From contig MWCL01000001.1 of assembly GCA_002070025.1 (NCBI GenBank), positions 1 through 64,000 of the forward strand: a DNA stretch of 64,000 bases, in the 5' to 3' direction. The position numbers and the translations under genes are program-made. The DNA comes from Spirochaetes bacterium ADurb.Bin215. GTDB taxonomy: Bacteria > Spirochaetota > Spirochaetia > Treponematales > Treponemataceae. Numbering within the stretch: the stretch's first letter is position 1; each line of letters starts with the position of its first letter. Below, piece by piece: positions 7,948 through 16,601 of this stretch. The notes under the pieces were generated by a model. The model worked only from the letters and a program-made list of their open reading frames with translations. It did not search any database and was not told where the DNA came from.

Positions 7948-8874
7948 ATGAATCTTGAAGCCTTTGTTCTCGGTTGCGGCGGCATGATGCCCCTTCCGTA
8001 CCGACATCTTACCTCCGTCCTGCTGCGCCGTGAGGGAGACTTGTTCCTGTTCGACGGCGGTGAAGGGACACAGGTTTCCCTTCGACGGCTCAATCTGCGC
8101 TGGAAAAAAATCAATGCGATATTTGTCAGCCATACCCATGCGGACCATGTTACCGGTTTGCCCGGTTTACTCATGCTTTCCTCACAGGTAGACCGTGACG
8201 ATCCGCTCTATATTTACGGACCGCCCAAAATTGCCGAGTATATTCAGTCTAGCCGTCAGGTTCTCGACATGTACATCAATTATCAGATCGTGGTGAAAGA
8301 AATCACCGAACCCGGAATCGTGTATCAGGGAGAGGACTTTCATGTACGCGCGTTTCCCCTCCAGCACACAAAAACCTGTGTGGGGTACACACTTGAAGAA
8401 TACGAACGGCCCGGACAATTCAATCCGGACAGGGCGAAAGAACTTGGTGTTCCCTGCGGGCCTTTATGGTCCCGTCTGCAAAACGGTGAAGCGGTAACCT
8501 CCCTTGAGGGTGAGACCGTGCTTCCGGAGCAGGTGCTGGGAGCACCCCGCAAAGGGCGCAAATTCAGTTATGTTACCGACACCAGATATTTACCCTCAAT
8601 AGCGGAGGAAGTAAAAAACTCCGATTTTCTCGTCTGTGAGGGCATGTTTGAAAAGGCCCTTGCCGAGACCGCGGCGGAAAAGAAACACATGACCGCCGAA
8701 CAGGCAGCGACGGTTGCCCGTGACGGCAAGGTTAAAAAAATGGCGCTCATACACTACAGTCCCCGCTATACCGACTCCGACCTTAAACTGCTTCTTTCCG
8801 AGGCGAAAGCGATCTTCCCCGAAACCATTCTGAGCAGGGATCGCCTGGTAGTGCCCATTGAGTATGAAGACTGA
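7948..8874 (+). CDS. rnz: Ribonuclease Z
   Basis: 308 residues. Endonuclease that trims the 3' trailer from tRNA precursors, which matters here because the three tRNA genes in this window do not encode CCA. The metallo-beta-lactamase signature SHTHADHVTGLPG (usual HTHGDH has Ala for Gly), LFDGGEGTQVSL near the N-terminus, the YTLEEYERPGQFN block and C-terminal ALIHYSPRYTD match ElaC-type RNase Z, and the length is typical. The ATG at 7948 is chosen over the upstream extension because the N-terminus MNLEAFVLGCGG fits the family and the promoter -10 box overlaps the upstream codons. A gldG-like gene follows 24 bases later. Confidence 0.93.
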   Translation: MNLEAFVLGCGGMMPLPYRHLTSVLLRREGDLFLFDGGEGTQVSLRRLNLRWKKINAIFVSHTHADHVTGLPGLLMLSSQVDRDDPLYIYGPPKIAEYIQSSRQVLDMYINYQIVVKEITEPGIVYQGEDFHVRAFPLQHTKTCVGYTLEEYERPGQFNPDRAKELGVPCGPLWSRLQNGEAVTSLEGETVLPEQVLGAPRKGRKFSYVTDTRYLPSIAEEVKNSDFLVCEGMFEKALAETAAEKKHMTAEQAATVARDGKVKKMALIHYSPRYTDSDLKLLLSEAKAIFPETILSRDRLVVPIEYED

Positions 8875-8898
8875 TTCAAAACCGGGAGGAACCACGGC

Positions 8899-10473
8899 GT
8901 GACCGGTTATCTTTCGCTCACGTTGTACATTCTCGCCATTCTGATAGTATTTGCCGCCTGCCGCCTCCATGTCCACAGAAACGGATCGCGTTTTCCTGCG
9001 TTCCGCACCGCGGGTGTCCTTGTCTTTTGTTCAATTCTTTTCCACCTGCTGCCGCCGCTGCGCCATCTTTCCGTTTTCCGCATCATATATGCGCTTTCCG
9101 GGGAGTATCTGGATCTTTTCTGGATCACATTCTACTTTTCAACCGCGATCCTTCTTGCGTCCGATTACCGCCACACGGTAGTGCATATTGCCGTGATCAC
9201 GGCATTGTCGCTCTTTGCCGCTGTCGGCATCTCCACCGTCCCCGTCCGTGATCTCTCGCGGGACGGCGCCTACACCCTGAAGCCCTGTACGGTGACCCTG
9301 CTTGACCGGCTCGACTCCGAATGCATCATTACCTGGTACCGCACGGATTCATACGCCGAGAGCTTGTCGGGTACGGCCCTTTCCATGCTTCTTGACCGGT
9401 ACGAGCGGCAGAATCGGGAACATCTGCGCTTCTATGCACGCGACCCGGTTCAAAACATTTCGCCCGCCTTTCCGGAAAAACTCGGACTGGTTCCCCTTGC
9501 TGACGGGAACTACTCGGGAATCCTCATCGAATACCGCGGTTCGAGCCGCCTTGTTCCGGTGATTGCCGGACATACCCTTGCGGAGTATGAGCTGACACGT
9601 TCGATTGAATCCCTTGTGGAAGGTTCCCGCGAATATCCGCTGCAGGTTCTTGTTCTGGGAAACCCCGGAAGCGGCCATGATCATCTGCAACTGCTTCTTG
9701 AACACGCGGAATTCACCCTCGTTCCCGTTGATAATCCCGAAAATGGTCTTGATGAACGAGTTCCTCTTGTGGTGATCGGTTCGCGCTTTGCTACCGGACC
9801 GGTCGCCCGTTCGATAGACGAATTCCTGAACCGGGGAGGGAATGCCCTGGTCATGGTTTCCGGTACGGAAATCGACAGTACCGGCGACTGGTCCGCCCGC
9901 ACGAAATCCGGTGATCCGGTCATCGAGTTGCTCCGCCGCCGGGGTATCGCCGTACAGGATCGTCTGCTCCGCGACAAAAACCATTACACCATCATCATGA
10001 ACGCTCTTGAGGACGAGGGAGTACAAACGGTGCCCTATCCCTACTGGATCAGAATTCCCGAATCGGGATTCCTGAACGGGCATTCCGTTTTTTCCGGGGT
10101 CCCGGCGCTCCAGCTGTACTGGCCGTCGCCGGTATCAATAGACGGTTCTGCGGGAATTCCGCTCATGCAAACCGGAAAAAACGCGCAGGCGGACCATGCC
10201 CCGTTTGACACCCGCCCGCTCGTTAACTCCGGGGAAACCGTTTGGAGCGGGGAAGGGAGCTTTATCGTCGGTGTAATCCGTGATGACGGTTCCCGACTGA
10301 TCGTTATACCGGATGAACATGCCGTATCTTCGCTCAACGATTTCACCGGCGCATGGGACAACTATACGTTTTTTGTGAACTGTGCGGAGTGGATTTCAGG
10401 ACGGGAACACATAAGTACCCTGAAACGACGGGACCCGTCCTCTTTTGCCCTTGTGCGGAGGCTCTTCCCGTGA
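8899..10473 (+). CDS. GldG-like ABC-transporter auxiliary membrane protein
   Basis: 524 residues, GTG start preceded by GGGAGGA. Several N-terminal membrane helices (to about residue 115) are followed by a long extracytoplasmic domain resembling the GldG / ABC-transporter-auxiliary family: it opens with TVTLLDRLDSECIITWYRTD, contains DRYERQNREHLRFYARDP and then a Rossmann-like core (VLVLGNPGSG, VVIGSRF, LNRGGNALVMVSG). In Bacteroidetes GldG pairs with GldA and GldF in gliding and export; here no ATPase or GldF permease lies beside it. It overlaps the DUF4340-like gene by 4 bases, a common partnership. The substrate is unknown. Confidence 0.72.
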   Translation: MTGYLSLTLYILAILIVFAACRLHVHRNGSRFPAFRTAGVLVFCSILFHLLPPLRHLSVFRIIYALSGEYLDLFWITFYFSTAILLASDYRHTVVHIAVITALSLFAAVGISTVPVRDLSRDGAYTLKPCTVTLLDRLDSECIITWYRTDSYAESLSGTALSMLLDRYERQNREHLRFYARDPVQNISPAFPEKLGLVPLADGNYSGILIEYRGSSRLVPVIAGHTLAEYELTRSIESLVEGSREYPLQVLVLGNPGSGHDHLQLLLEHAEFTLVPVDNPENGLDERVPLVVIGSRFATGPVARSIDEFLNRGGNALVMVSGTEIDSTGDWSARTKSGDPVIELLRRRGIAVQDRLLRDKNHYTIIMNALEDEGVQTVPYPYWIRIPESGFLNGHSVFSGVPALQLYWPSPVSIDGSAGIPLMQTGKNAQADHAPFDTRPLVNSGETVWSGEGSFIVGVIRDDGSRLIVIPDEHAVSSLNDFTGAWDNYTFFVNCAEWISGREHISTLKRRDPSSFALVRRLFP

Positions 10474-11309
10474 AAAAAAATCGTATGCTCCTGGTCCTGC
10501 TCGCAGCCGTTCTGTTCTCATTATCGGTGTACCTGATACCGGTGAATGGACCGGAATCCGCCGTATCGGAATCTTTTCTCGCAGACGGACCGCTGGAGTA
10601 CCTCATGCTTCAAAAGGCTGATTCCTTCCCCCTGTATTTTATCCGTACGGGCGATCAGTGGAATCTTACCCTGGATGGTTCGGCGCAGTACCCGCTGAAC
10701 ATGACACGATTCACGGCCTTCTACGACGAATTGTCCCGCCGGCATGTCCTGACTGACACCGGTATCCGTGATCACCGGATCCATGAAACCGGAGAGCGGG
10801 CGGACTACAGAATCGAAAGCGGCCGTTTCGGCGGTACGATAACGCAAGTCGCGTTCGGTACAACGGGAGCGGATGAATGGTTCCGGTATATTTCCCGGGG
10901 ACCGATCGTGTACCGTACCGATAACGGCATACAGTATTTTCTTGATACCCGTACCGCGTTCTGGGTGAATCTGCGGCCCTTCGAGTCGATATTTGAAAAA
11001 TCGGGTCTCCAGCGAGCTGTTCTAACCCCGGACGGGTACCATCAACGGGAAGTTCCGCCGGATGCACTGAAGGGCCTTCAGCGCGCGCTGGAAGGACTTT
11101 CCTGCGTGGATATAACCAATATACCGGTAGTACCCGAACAGGAACTGGTTCTGGAGTTGGGGAATCTTTCTACGATACGGATCGGGTTTTCACGGCTTTC
11201 CGCAGAGCACGCGATCATGAGCGAAGACATCCACAAGGTATCGTGGATAATCCCCGCGGAGACAGCGACGCGGATTGAATCGTTTTTTAACGTGCAAGAA
11301 GGGGACTAG
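10470..11309 (+). CDS. DUF4340-like exported protein
   Basis: 279 residues from the GTG at 10470, which overlaps the stop of the GldG-like gene. One N-terminal membrane helix (MLLVLLAAVLFSLSVYLIP) is followed by a soluble domain. Pairing with a GldG-like protein and the general order (DSFPLYFIRTGDQWNL, then a beta-rich region ending in WIIPAETATRIESFF) fit DUF4340, a family usually encoded after gldG-like genes. Its molecular function is unknown. Its TAG shares the CTAG at 11306-11309 with the TAG of the convergent gene. Confidence 0.65.
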   Translation: MKKNRMLLVLLAAVLFSLSVYLIPVNGPESAVSESFLADGPLEYLMLQKADSFPLYFIRTGDQWNLTLDGSAQYPLNMTRFTAFYDELSRRHVLTDTGIRDHRIHETGERADYRIESGRFGGTITQVAFGTTGADEWFRYISRGPIVYRTDNGIQYFLDTRTAFWVNLRPFESIFEKSGLQRAVLTPDGYHQREVPPDALKGLQRALEGLSCVDITNIPVVPEQELVLELGNLSTIRIGFSRLSAEHAIMSEDIHKVSWIIPAETATRIESFFNVQEGD

Positions 11310-12682
11310 AGATTGCCCGCGACAAAGTCCCGGTATTTATCCGGATTTGCCCTGAATGCAACGATGGGAAGATCCGGCTCCGCGACAGCTTTTGTCGCGG
11401 CGGCTACCGCTTCATCGAGCATCCGATCGGCCGAAATGAGCCGGGCGGTCCGCGTGGTAATGCCGATGGTTATCTGACTTTCGTATCCGCTTTCCATCAG
11501 CAGCGCATCGATATTCTCGTACAGTTCGTCGGCCAGTTTCATGGCCTGATCAAGGGTTACGTTCTGGAAAATTCCAGCAAATCCGTCAACACCGAATTCA
11601 AAAACCATATCGCGGAATTTGATGAGTTCCAGAAAAGCCTGCGCTATCTTGCGGGAAACGAGATCGGTGTGTTTTGTACCCGAAATGCGCACCACCATGA
11701 GTGACAGGTCCTGTTCCGACGAAGCCGCCCGTACCAGTTCGGCATCGAGACGCTCTTTCAGGTATTCTTCCCAGCCGACTCCGGTCGCCGGGGAATACAA
11801 CCCCTCCGGGCGCTGATCATCGATGGTGTCAGAAATGTCAGCAGGGGCACTATCCGGAATGTGATCCGGTTCAATATCCTGGAATACTTCACCATTGTGC
11901 TCATGGATATCGGTATCGTCATAACCCGTGTCGGGTTCATCGTAGCCATTTTCGGGCTCGTTGTAGCCATTATCAGGTTCGTCGTAGCCGGATCCCGGTT
12001 CGTCAAACGGAAACCCGAAATCGTCATCGGCGGCGGTATCGTCAAACGGCGGAACCGTTACCCGGGCAAGCTCATCGGCATCCGGACCGCGTGCGGTCTC
12101 GGGAAGCGTATCGGGCATCTCGTACGACGTGGCGACCGGTGTACTGCCGTTCTTGCCGGGTGAATAGGCAAGTATGACGATCAGGGTTATCATAATCAGC
12201 GCGAGGGTAATGAGAAACGACAGTCTGCTTGCCGTGAAAATTGCCGAAGGGTGAAGAATGTACATGACGGCGGTCGCGACTACCGGAGGGCCGGAATGAC
12301 CGGGAATGTCGAGTTCAGTACTGAACGTGCGCATGAAAAGCGAAGAACCGGTCAGGACCGCCTCGCCGTTGGCGGTATAGGAAATTTGCCCGGAACGGTC
12401 CGGCCAGGCATAGGCCACACCGGAGGGCGTGGTAATCATGAACGCTACGAGTGAACGGGATTTACGGCAGGTATCCGTGAGTTTTCCGACAAACTGATCG
12501 CTCATGAATCCGTCAGTTACCGCGGACAGAGACGTGCTACGGGTAATCCAGGAAAAACTGAGGTCGGCTTCCCCGGCTCCTTTTTGAAGTTCCGAGTACA
12601 CGGTAACCGAAAAAAGTGCGATGGAGAACAGCAGGACCAAAAACGCGAAGATACTGTAACCGGTAACAAACCTTTTGCTCAT
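11306..12682 (-). CDS. Membrane protein with degenerate GGDEF-like domain and acidic GYDEPDN repeats
   Basis: 458 residues, last gene of the five-gene minus-strand operon; its ATG overlaps the previous stop. Helix 1 (about 8-28), an extracytoplasmic domain (30-155), helix 2 (about 158-178) and a cytoplasmic part. The cytoplasmic part starts with an acidic linker holding four copies of a 7-residue unit like GYDEPDN (about 228-255). The C-terminal domain from about residue 305 has the GGDEF fold pattern (YLKERLDAELVRAASSEQDLSLM, RDMVFEFGVDGFAGIF), but the signature reads GVDGF instead of GGDEF and the metal-binding segment after LSLM is changed. It should not make cyclic di-GMP. It probably senses an external signal and passes it on through a pseudo-GGDEF module. 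Confidence 0.65.
   Translation of the reverse strand: MSKRFVTGYSIFAFLVLLFSIALFSVTVYSELQKGAGEADLSFSWITRSTSLSAVTDGFMSDQFVGKLTDTCRKSRSLVAFMITTPSGVAYAWPDRSGQISYTANGEAVLTGSSLFMRTFSTELDIPGHSGPPVVATAVMYILHPSAIFTASRLSFLITLALIMITLIVILAYSPGKNGSTPVATSYEMPDTLPETARGPDADELARVTVPPFDDTAADDDFGFPFDEPGSGYDEPDNGYNEPENGYDEPDTGYDDTDIHEHNGEVFQDIEPDHIPDSAPADISDTIDDQRPEGLYSPATGVGWEEYLKERLDAELVRAASSEQDLSLMVVRISGTKHTDLVSRKIAQAFLELIKFRDMVFEFGVDGFAGIFQNVTLDQAMKLADELYENIDALLMESGYESQITIGITTRTARLISADRMLDEAVAAATKAVAEPDLPIVAFRANPDKYRDFVAGNL
11910..12004 (-). repeat. 21-bp tandem repeats coding for GYDEPDN units
   Basis: About four imperfect 21-base units, best conserved at 11931-11951, 11952-11972 and 11973-11993, with partial units on either side. 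Each encodes seven residues of the form GY(D/N)EP(D/E)N. The units differ at several third positions, which suggests an old expansion, though copy number could still vary between strains. Confidence 0.7.
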
Positions 12683-14226
12683 GATGCAACAGTATATCCC
12701 GCAATCATGTCCAGCGCAAGTTGAATTGCTTTTTTCCGCCCATTTTCACCGGGATGGATGGCATGATGCCGCTGAAACCACGCAAAGAACGGGAGCATTG
12801 CGGTATACCAGTCGGTATGCCCGGTATCATTGGAAAGGATCTCCTTCAAACCCCTTGTGAGCCGTCCAAGAAACTCATCCACGGGAAAGGCGGAAAAGGT
12901 ATCATCCGTCCAGCGGATTGTCTGTATGGCAGCGTTCATGGCTTGCTTGTATGACCGCATAACTTCGGTATGATAGGTCCAGCCTCCGGCGTCGTGCGTA
13001 CGTTCAACCGCGCTTCTGAACATGAGCGCGGTAAAGGCGGATTCGGCAGAAGCTGTTCTCTGGGAAGACGAATCAAAAAGCTCGGACAGATAGGTGTTCC
13101 GCGCATAGGGCTTGCCGCGCGTATACGCGAAATCAGCGCCGATAACGCGGGGATTGTCATATCCGAGCGCAATTGCGGCATTGCGGGCCGCGCCGGTAAC
13201 CGTTCCGGATGCGGTGTCGAGTACGGGCAGGGGCGAGCAGTTGGCGGCCATACGTGAAAGCGGGTGCCCGCCCGCGAAAAGAATAACCCGCGCTCCGTAT
13301 GAAAGTGCCCGTTGTACTGCGGCCGGATTTGAAACGCAATCCGCCAGAAAAACGGTTTCAGGTTCGGGAGGCCGGAACAGATGCCATGACGAATAATGCT
13401 GCGGATCGATGGTCACATAATAATCCGGTACAATACCGTATCCGGCCAGCGTGCCGCAGGCGGTATCCGTGGAAAACACGCAGTACCGGTCCCGGTTCGC
13501 CACTATTTCCGGCAAATCCTTCTCGAGAGAGGGCCCTGCCGCGGCGATAATCGCCGATCTATCCCTGGAAATTCCGGGCAGTTCCGTAACAAACCGGCCC
13601 CGCATTTCGTGCATGTTTTTCAGGAAATTTGAAAACCATATCCGTCCGAAATGGGCCTGTACCGAATAGTCCCGGCCCACGGCAGCAAGTACGGAGGATA
13701 TCGCATCCTGTACGGAAGAAGAGAAAAACCGCGAAGTCCATGACCGGAAGGAACAGGTGGCGAACGAGCCGTGTACGGCCGGAAGATACCGGGCTGGAAG
13801 CTGTGCCATGAGGGTATCCGGAAGACAATCTTTCAGAAGATATACCCTGGAACTTGAAAGTATGTCATCAAGCGCGACAGATTCGAGAAGCGAACGGAGC
13901 GCGGGAAGGCTTTTTTCCGCTGCGGCACAGTACGCACCCGGATTTTTCCGCAAAAATGCGCGGATTTGAAATGCGCCGGCGATTCCCAAAAACAACACAA
14001 AGGAAGCATCGCCCAAATCAGCTATCGTACGGTCCGCTTCCGTTTCGGGATCATAGCGCGAATTTGCCGGTGTACCATCTCCGTAACAGGGAACAGGGTG
14101 TCCGCTCCGGGTCAGGATACTGCCGGAATACGTATCATCGGAAACAACACCAGCCAGCATATCCGCCAGCGCCGGATTCACCTTCCTCAGCGAAGCAAGA
14201 TTTGACGAAAAAATCTCACCGGACAC
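12679..14226 (-). CDS. DUF115 / MptE-like protein (Maf-type glycosyltransferase), second copy
   Basis: 515 residues from the GTG at 14224-14226; an upstream TTG at 14256 would add 10 residues, but the GTG has AAAGGA nine bases ahead and a normal 11-base overlap with the preceding gene. The DUF115 core is clear: IIAAAGPSLEKDL (about residue 225 on), VFSTDTACGTLAGYGIVPDYYVTIDPQHYSSWHLF, and GADFAYTRGKPYARNTY. In Campylobacter, Helicobacter and some spirochaetes related Maf proteins are needed to add nonulosonic acid sugars to flagellin. The sugar and target here are not known. The fold is related to hydroxymethylpterin pyrophosphokinase, but a folate role is unlikely in this setting. Confidence 0.78.
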   Translation of the reverse strand: MSGEIFSSNLASLRKVNPALADMLAGVVSDDTYSGSILTRSGHPVPCYGDGTPANSRYDPETEADRTIADLGDASFVLFLGIAGAFQIRAFLRKNPGAYCAAAEKSLPALRSLLESVALDDILSSSRVYLLKDCLPDTLMAQLPARYLPAVHGSFATCSFRSWTSRFFSSSVQDAISSVLAAVGRDYSVQAHFGRIWFSNFLKNMHEMRGRFVTELPGISRDRSAIIAAAGPSLEKDLPEIVANRDRYCVFSTDTACGTLAGYGIVPDYYVTIDPQHYSSWHLFRPPEPETVFLADCVSNPAAVQRALSYGARVILFAGGHPLSRMAANCSPLPVLDTASGTVTGAARNAAIALGYDNPRVIGADFAYTRGKPYARNTYLSELFDSSSQRTASAESAFTALMFRSAVERTHDAGGWTYHTEVMRSYKQAMNAAIQTIRWTDDTFSAFPVDEFLGRLTRGLKEILSNDTGHTDWYTAMLPFFAWFQRHHAIHPGENGRKKAIQLALDMIAGYTVAS

Positions 14227-15655
14227 GACGGGTAATCCTTTCTGCGAGGGTCGCAAGGTACCGGGATGTATCCGCGCATAGAACCCGATAATCGCCGGAC
14301 TTCATTGCGGTAGTATACGCGGCAAATGAAACCAGCTGAAGTAATTCAAGAATGTCCGGTTCAACATCCATTCCCGGCGTAAGGGCTGCCACGGTTCCAG
14401 CCCGGTCGGTAAGATAATGTGCCACTCGCTCCGCACGTACGCGTCGGTCCGGAACATCCTGTGTCATCATTTCAAGAGGAAACGCTTTCGTTCCGCTCTC
14501 CTGTGCAAGGTCGCGGACAGGTATTCCCGGAATTGACCGGAGGGATGCCGGTATCCGGAACAATCTCCCGTCAAAACTTTGGCTGTTCGTTTCAAACCAG
14601 CGCGCGTACGCATCGAGCGCAAAGGAGTTTTCAGCGCGTTCGTGGAGGACACTGCAGAGGGGTGAGGTGCGGCGGGTCCCTGAGTCAAGCAGCGGGCCGA
14701 AGGCATGGGGCCTCGCGTGAGAAAAAGAACGTGACACGGACAAATCAAGACCCGCCGCGATAACGGAACCTTGTCCATTGTCAAGAAGATACCGGACCGC
14801 CGTTCCGGATACCGTGCCGTTTCGCTCAGCGGGAACCGAATTGATCCCGGCAAGATCAAACAGCTTTTTTTCGAGTGCCGACGAATACGACAGAAACACG
14901 ACGGGTTGTTCTTCCAATATGGTGCGGGGAACGGCCGCTTCCGGCGGAAAGACCAGGACCGTCCCGGATGGCAGGTAGCGCAAATGGTCCCGTGCCCAAT
15001 ACCCTCCGTCGGTGGTTATGCAAATATTCGCAAAAACACGGTTTTCTGAAAGTGCGGCAAGGGACGATGAAACTGCCGCGACATGAAATGAACTCAGGTC
15101 TTGCGGAAACACGCTTTCAAGGGACGGTCCCGAGCAGGCAAGGAGTACCGGACCGGTCAGGGCAGAAATGCGTACCGGATTTTTCGCAAGCACCACGGAA
15201 TTCACCATGTTTGTCAGCCATCGTTTTCCGAAATGGGTCCGTGTCCTCAGTATCCCCGACTGGAGACGTACAAGCTCCGCTATACCGCTCCACACCGCTT
15301 TTGCGGCTTCCGGCCAGAGTGAATCGGCAGGTTTCCAGGGAACAAACACTGTTTGGGGGATAAATTCTTCCGGAATGAAGCGGTACAAAAAATCAGTTAC
15401 CGTTCCGGTTTCTCCGGGTCGCCAAACCGCTGTCCACAACGAATCCGATTCGGTGAATTTGTCCGCGGTGTAGCGAAGGGCGATCAGGGATGCATTCGGA
15501 AAACGGGTACGTAGTACGGAGGCAAGATGAGACTCCCCCGGTTCAGTAATAACAATACAACGAGGATTTTTTTCCTTGATTGCCGTGTCGACAAACCGTT
15601 CCGCCTCACGAGCCGGATTATACGCGGAGTGCAGACGAATGCAATCCGTGCACAT
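14216..15655 (-). CDS. DUF115 / MptE-like protein, first copy
   Basis: 479 residues from the ATG at 15653-15655; an in-frame TTG two codons earlier overlaps the stop of the preceding gene and is an alternative. The DUF115 core is visible as TGPVLLACSGPSLESVF, followed by VAAVSSSLAALSENRVFANICITTDGGYWARDHL and VIAAGLDLSVSRSFSHARPHAF. It is a diverged paralogue of the next gene: both carry a GPSLE motif and an HFG+W helix just before it (THFGKRWLTNMV here, AHFGRIWFSNFL there). Tandem DUF115 genes suggest two steps, or a heteromer, in one glycosylation path. Enzyme activity is inferred only from family links to flagellin Maf proteins. Confidence 0.75.
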   Translation of the reverse strand: MCTDCIRLHSAYNPAREAERFVDTAIKEKNPRCIVITEPGESHLASVLRTRFPNASLIALRYTADKFTESDSLWTAVWRPGETGTVTDFLYRFIPEEFIPQTVFVPWKPADSLWPEAAKAVWSGIAELVRLQSGILRTRTHFGKRWLTNMVNSVVLAKNPVRISALTGPVLLACSGPSLESVFPQDLSSFHVAAVSSSLAALSENRVFANICITTDGGYWARDHLRYLPSGTVLVFPPEAAVPRTILEEQPVVFLSYSSALEKKLFDLAGINSVPAERNGTVSGTAVRYLLDNGQGSVIAAGLDLSVSRSFSHARPHAFGPLLDSGTRRTSPLCSVLHERAENSFALDAYARWFETNSQSFDGRLFRIPASLRSIPGIPVRDLAQESGTKAFPLEMMTQDVPDRRVRAERVAHYLTDRAGTVAALTPGMDVEPDILELLQLVSFAAYTTAMKSGDYRVLCADTSRYLATLAERITRRVR

Positions 15656-15657
15656 CC

Positions 15658-16599
15658 TCAATGAACTCCGTTTAAAAAATCCCGGGTATATTCCGGGTTC
15701 TGGCTGGTTCCGAACGACGAAAAATCCAGACGGGCAACCCGTGTCGCACCGAAATGCCGTTCAAGGGCTTTTTTCATCTGATAGATGTATAAATCGGGAT
15801 CAGTACCCTGTGCCGCGAAAATAATGATTCTGAGCGTATACTCATGATCCCGCCGAACGATACTCGCGGGGCCGGCCTGACGGATTATCCTGTTCGCGAG
15901 CGCCCGGTACAAGACATTGCGGGTAAAGTCGGTTTCTATCTGGACAGGATCGGGAAAAAGACGTGAAAACGATACCGAAACGAGGAGGGCAGTACGCCGT
16001 TCCCCGAACGCCGCAGTCATTTTTTCCTGCCCGGTTGCGGTATGTTCTGCGGGAATATCCCGTACCGACAGCGCAGAAACAAGCGCAGTATTTTTTTTGA
16101 GAACCGTTTCCAGAGGTTCCAGATCAATTGCGGAAAGGGTAAGCGGAGTACGTCCCATGGACAAACGGGATTCAGTGAGTACAATACGGAATGTCTGATC
16201 ATGAACATGGAGGGGATGCAGCGCTATAGTGTCGAGGCTTGCCCGCTCCCTTGTAGACAACCATGGAGCGAAAAGCTTCAGATTGGAACCGGAAAATACT
16301 TTCCATGTGTCGGAATCCCGACACATGTCATCCATCATCATAATTTCCGGCATCATGCGGACACATGAGGTAAAATCAAATCCGGTTTGTATCAATACCT
16401 GATAGTACTCTTCTCCGGGATACAGCAATAATCCTTTTTCGCATTGTGCTTCAGCGAGAATATCCTGGAAGGTGCTTACCAGGCAGTCATACGGAGAATT
16501 GCCGACAATTCTGCCGAGCAAGCCATTTTTTTTTTTGCATTGCACGGCGGATTGCGACGGAGGTTCCATTTTTGAAACGGCTTGTTTAATGAGCCCCAT
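15658..16599 (-). CDS. Unrecognised cytoplasmic protein of the acidic/DUF115 operon
   Basis: 313 residues with no signal peptide or membrane helix. I do not recognise the family. The gene begins two bases after the stop of the giant acidic gene, and its stop lies just before the first DUF115 start, so it is translated as part of the operon. Visible segments are LVSTFQDILAEAQCEKGLLLYPG near the N-terminus and a C-terminal alpha/beta part with LYIYQMKKALERHFGATRVARLDF. A run of eleven A (T on the plus strand, 16526-16536) sits near codon 24 and encodes CKKKN, a spot where polymerase slippage would shift the frame. Confidence 0.7.
   Translation of the reverse strand: MGLIKQAVSKMEPPSQSAVQCKKKNGLLGRIVGNSPYDCLVSTFQDILAEAQCEKGLLLYPGEEYYQVLIQTGFDFTSCVRMMPEIMMMDDMCRDSDTWKVFSGSNLKLFAPWLSTRERASLDTIALHPLHVHDQTFRIVLTESRLSMGRTPLTLSAIDLEPLETVLKKNTALVSALSVRDIPAEHTATGQEKMTAAFGERRTALLVSVSFSRLFPDPVQIETDFTRNVLYRALANRIIRQAGPASIVRRDHEYTLRIIIFAAQGTDPDLYIYQMKKALERHFGATRVARLDFSSFGTSQNPEYTRDFLNGVH
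16526..16536 (-). repeat. A11 homopolymer inside a coding region
   Basis: Eleven T on the plus strand (A on the coding strand) near the 5' end of the unrecognised 313-residue gene. Runs this long are prone to replication or transcription slippage, and a one-base change would truncate the protein within a few codons. Confidence 0.8.
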
Positions 16600-16601
16600 A
16601 A

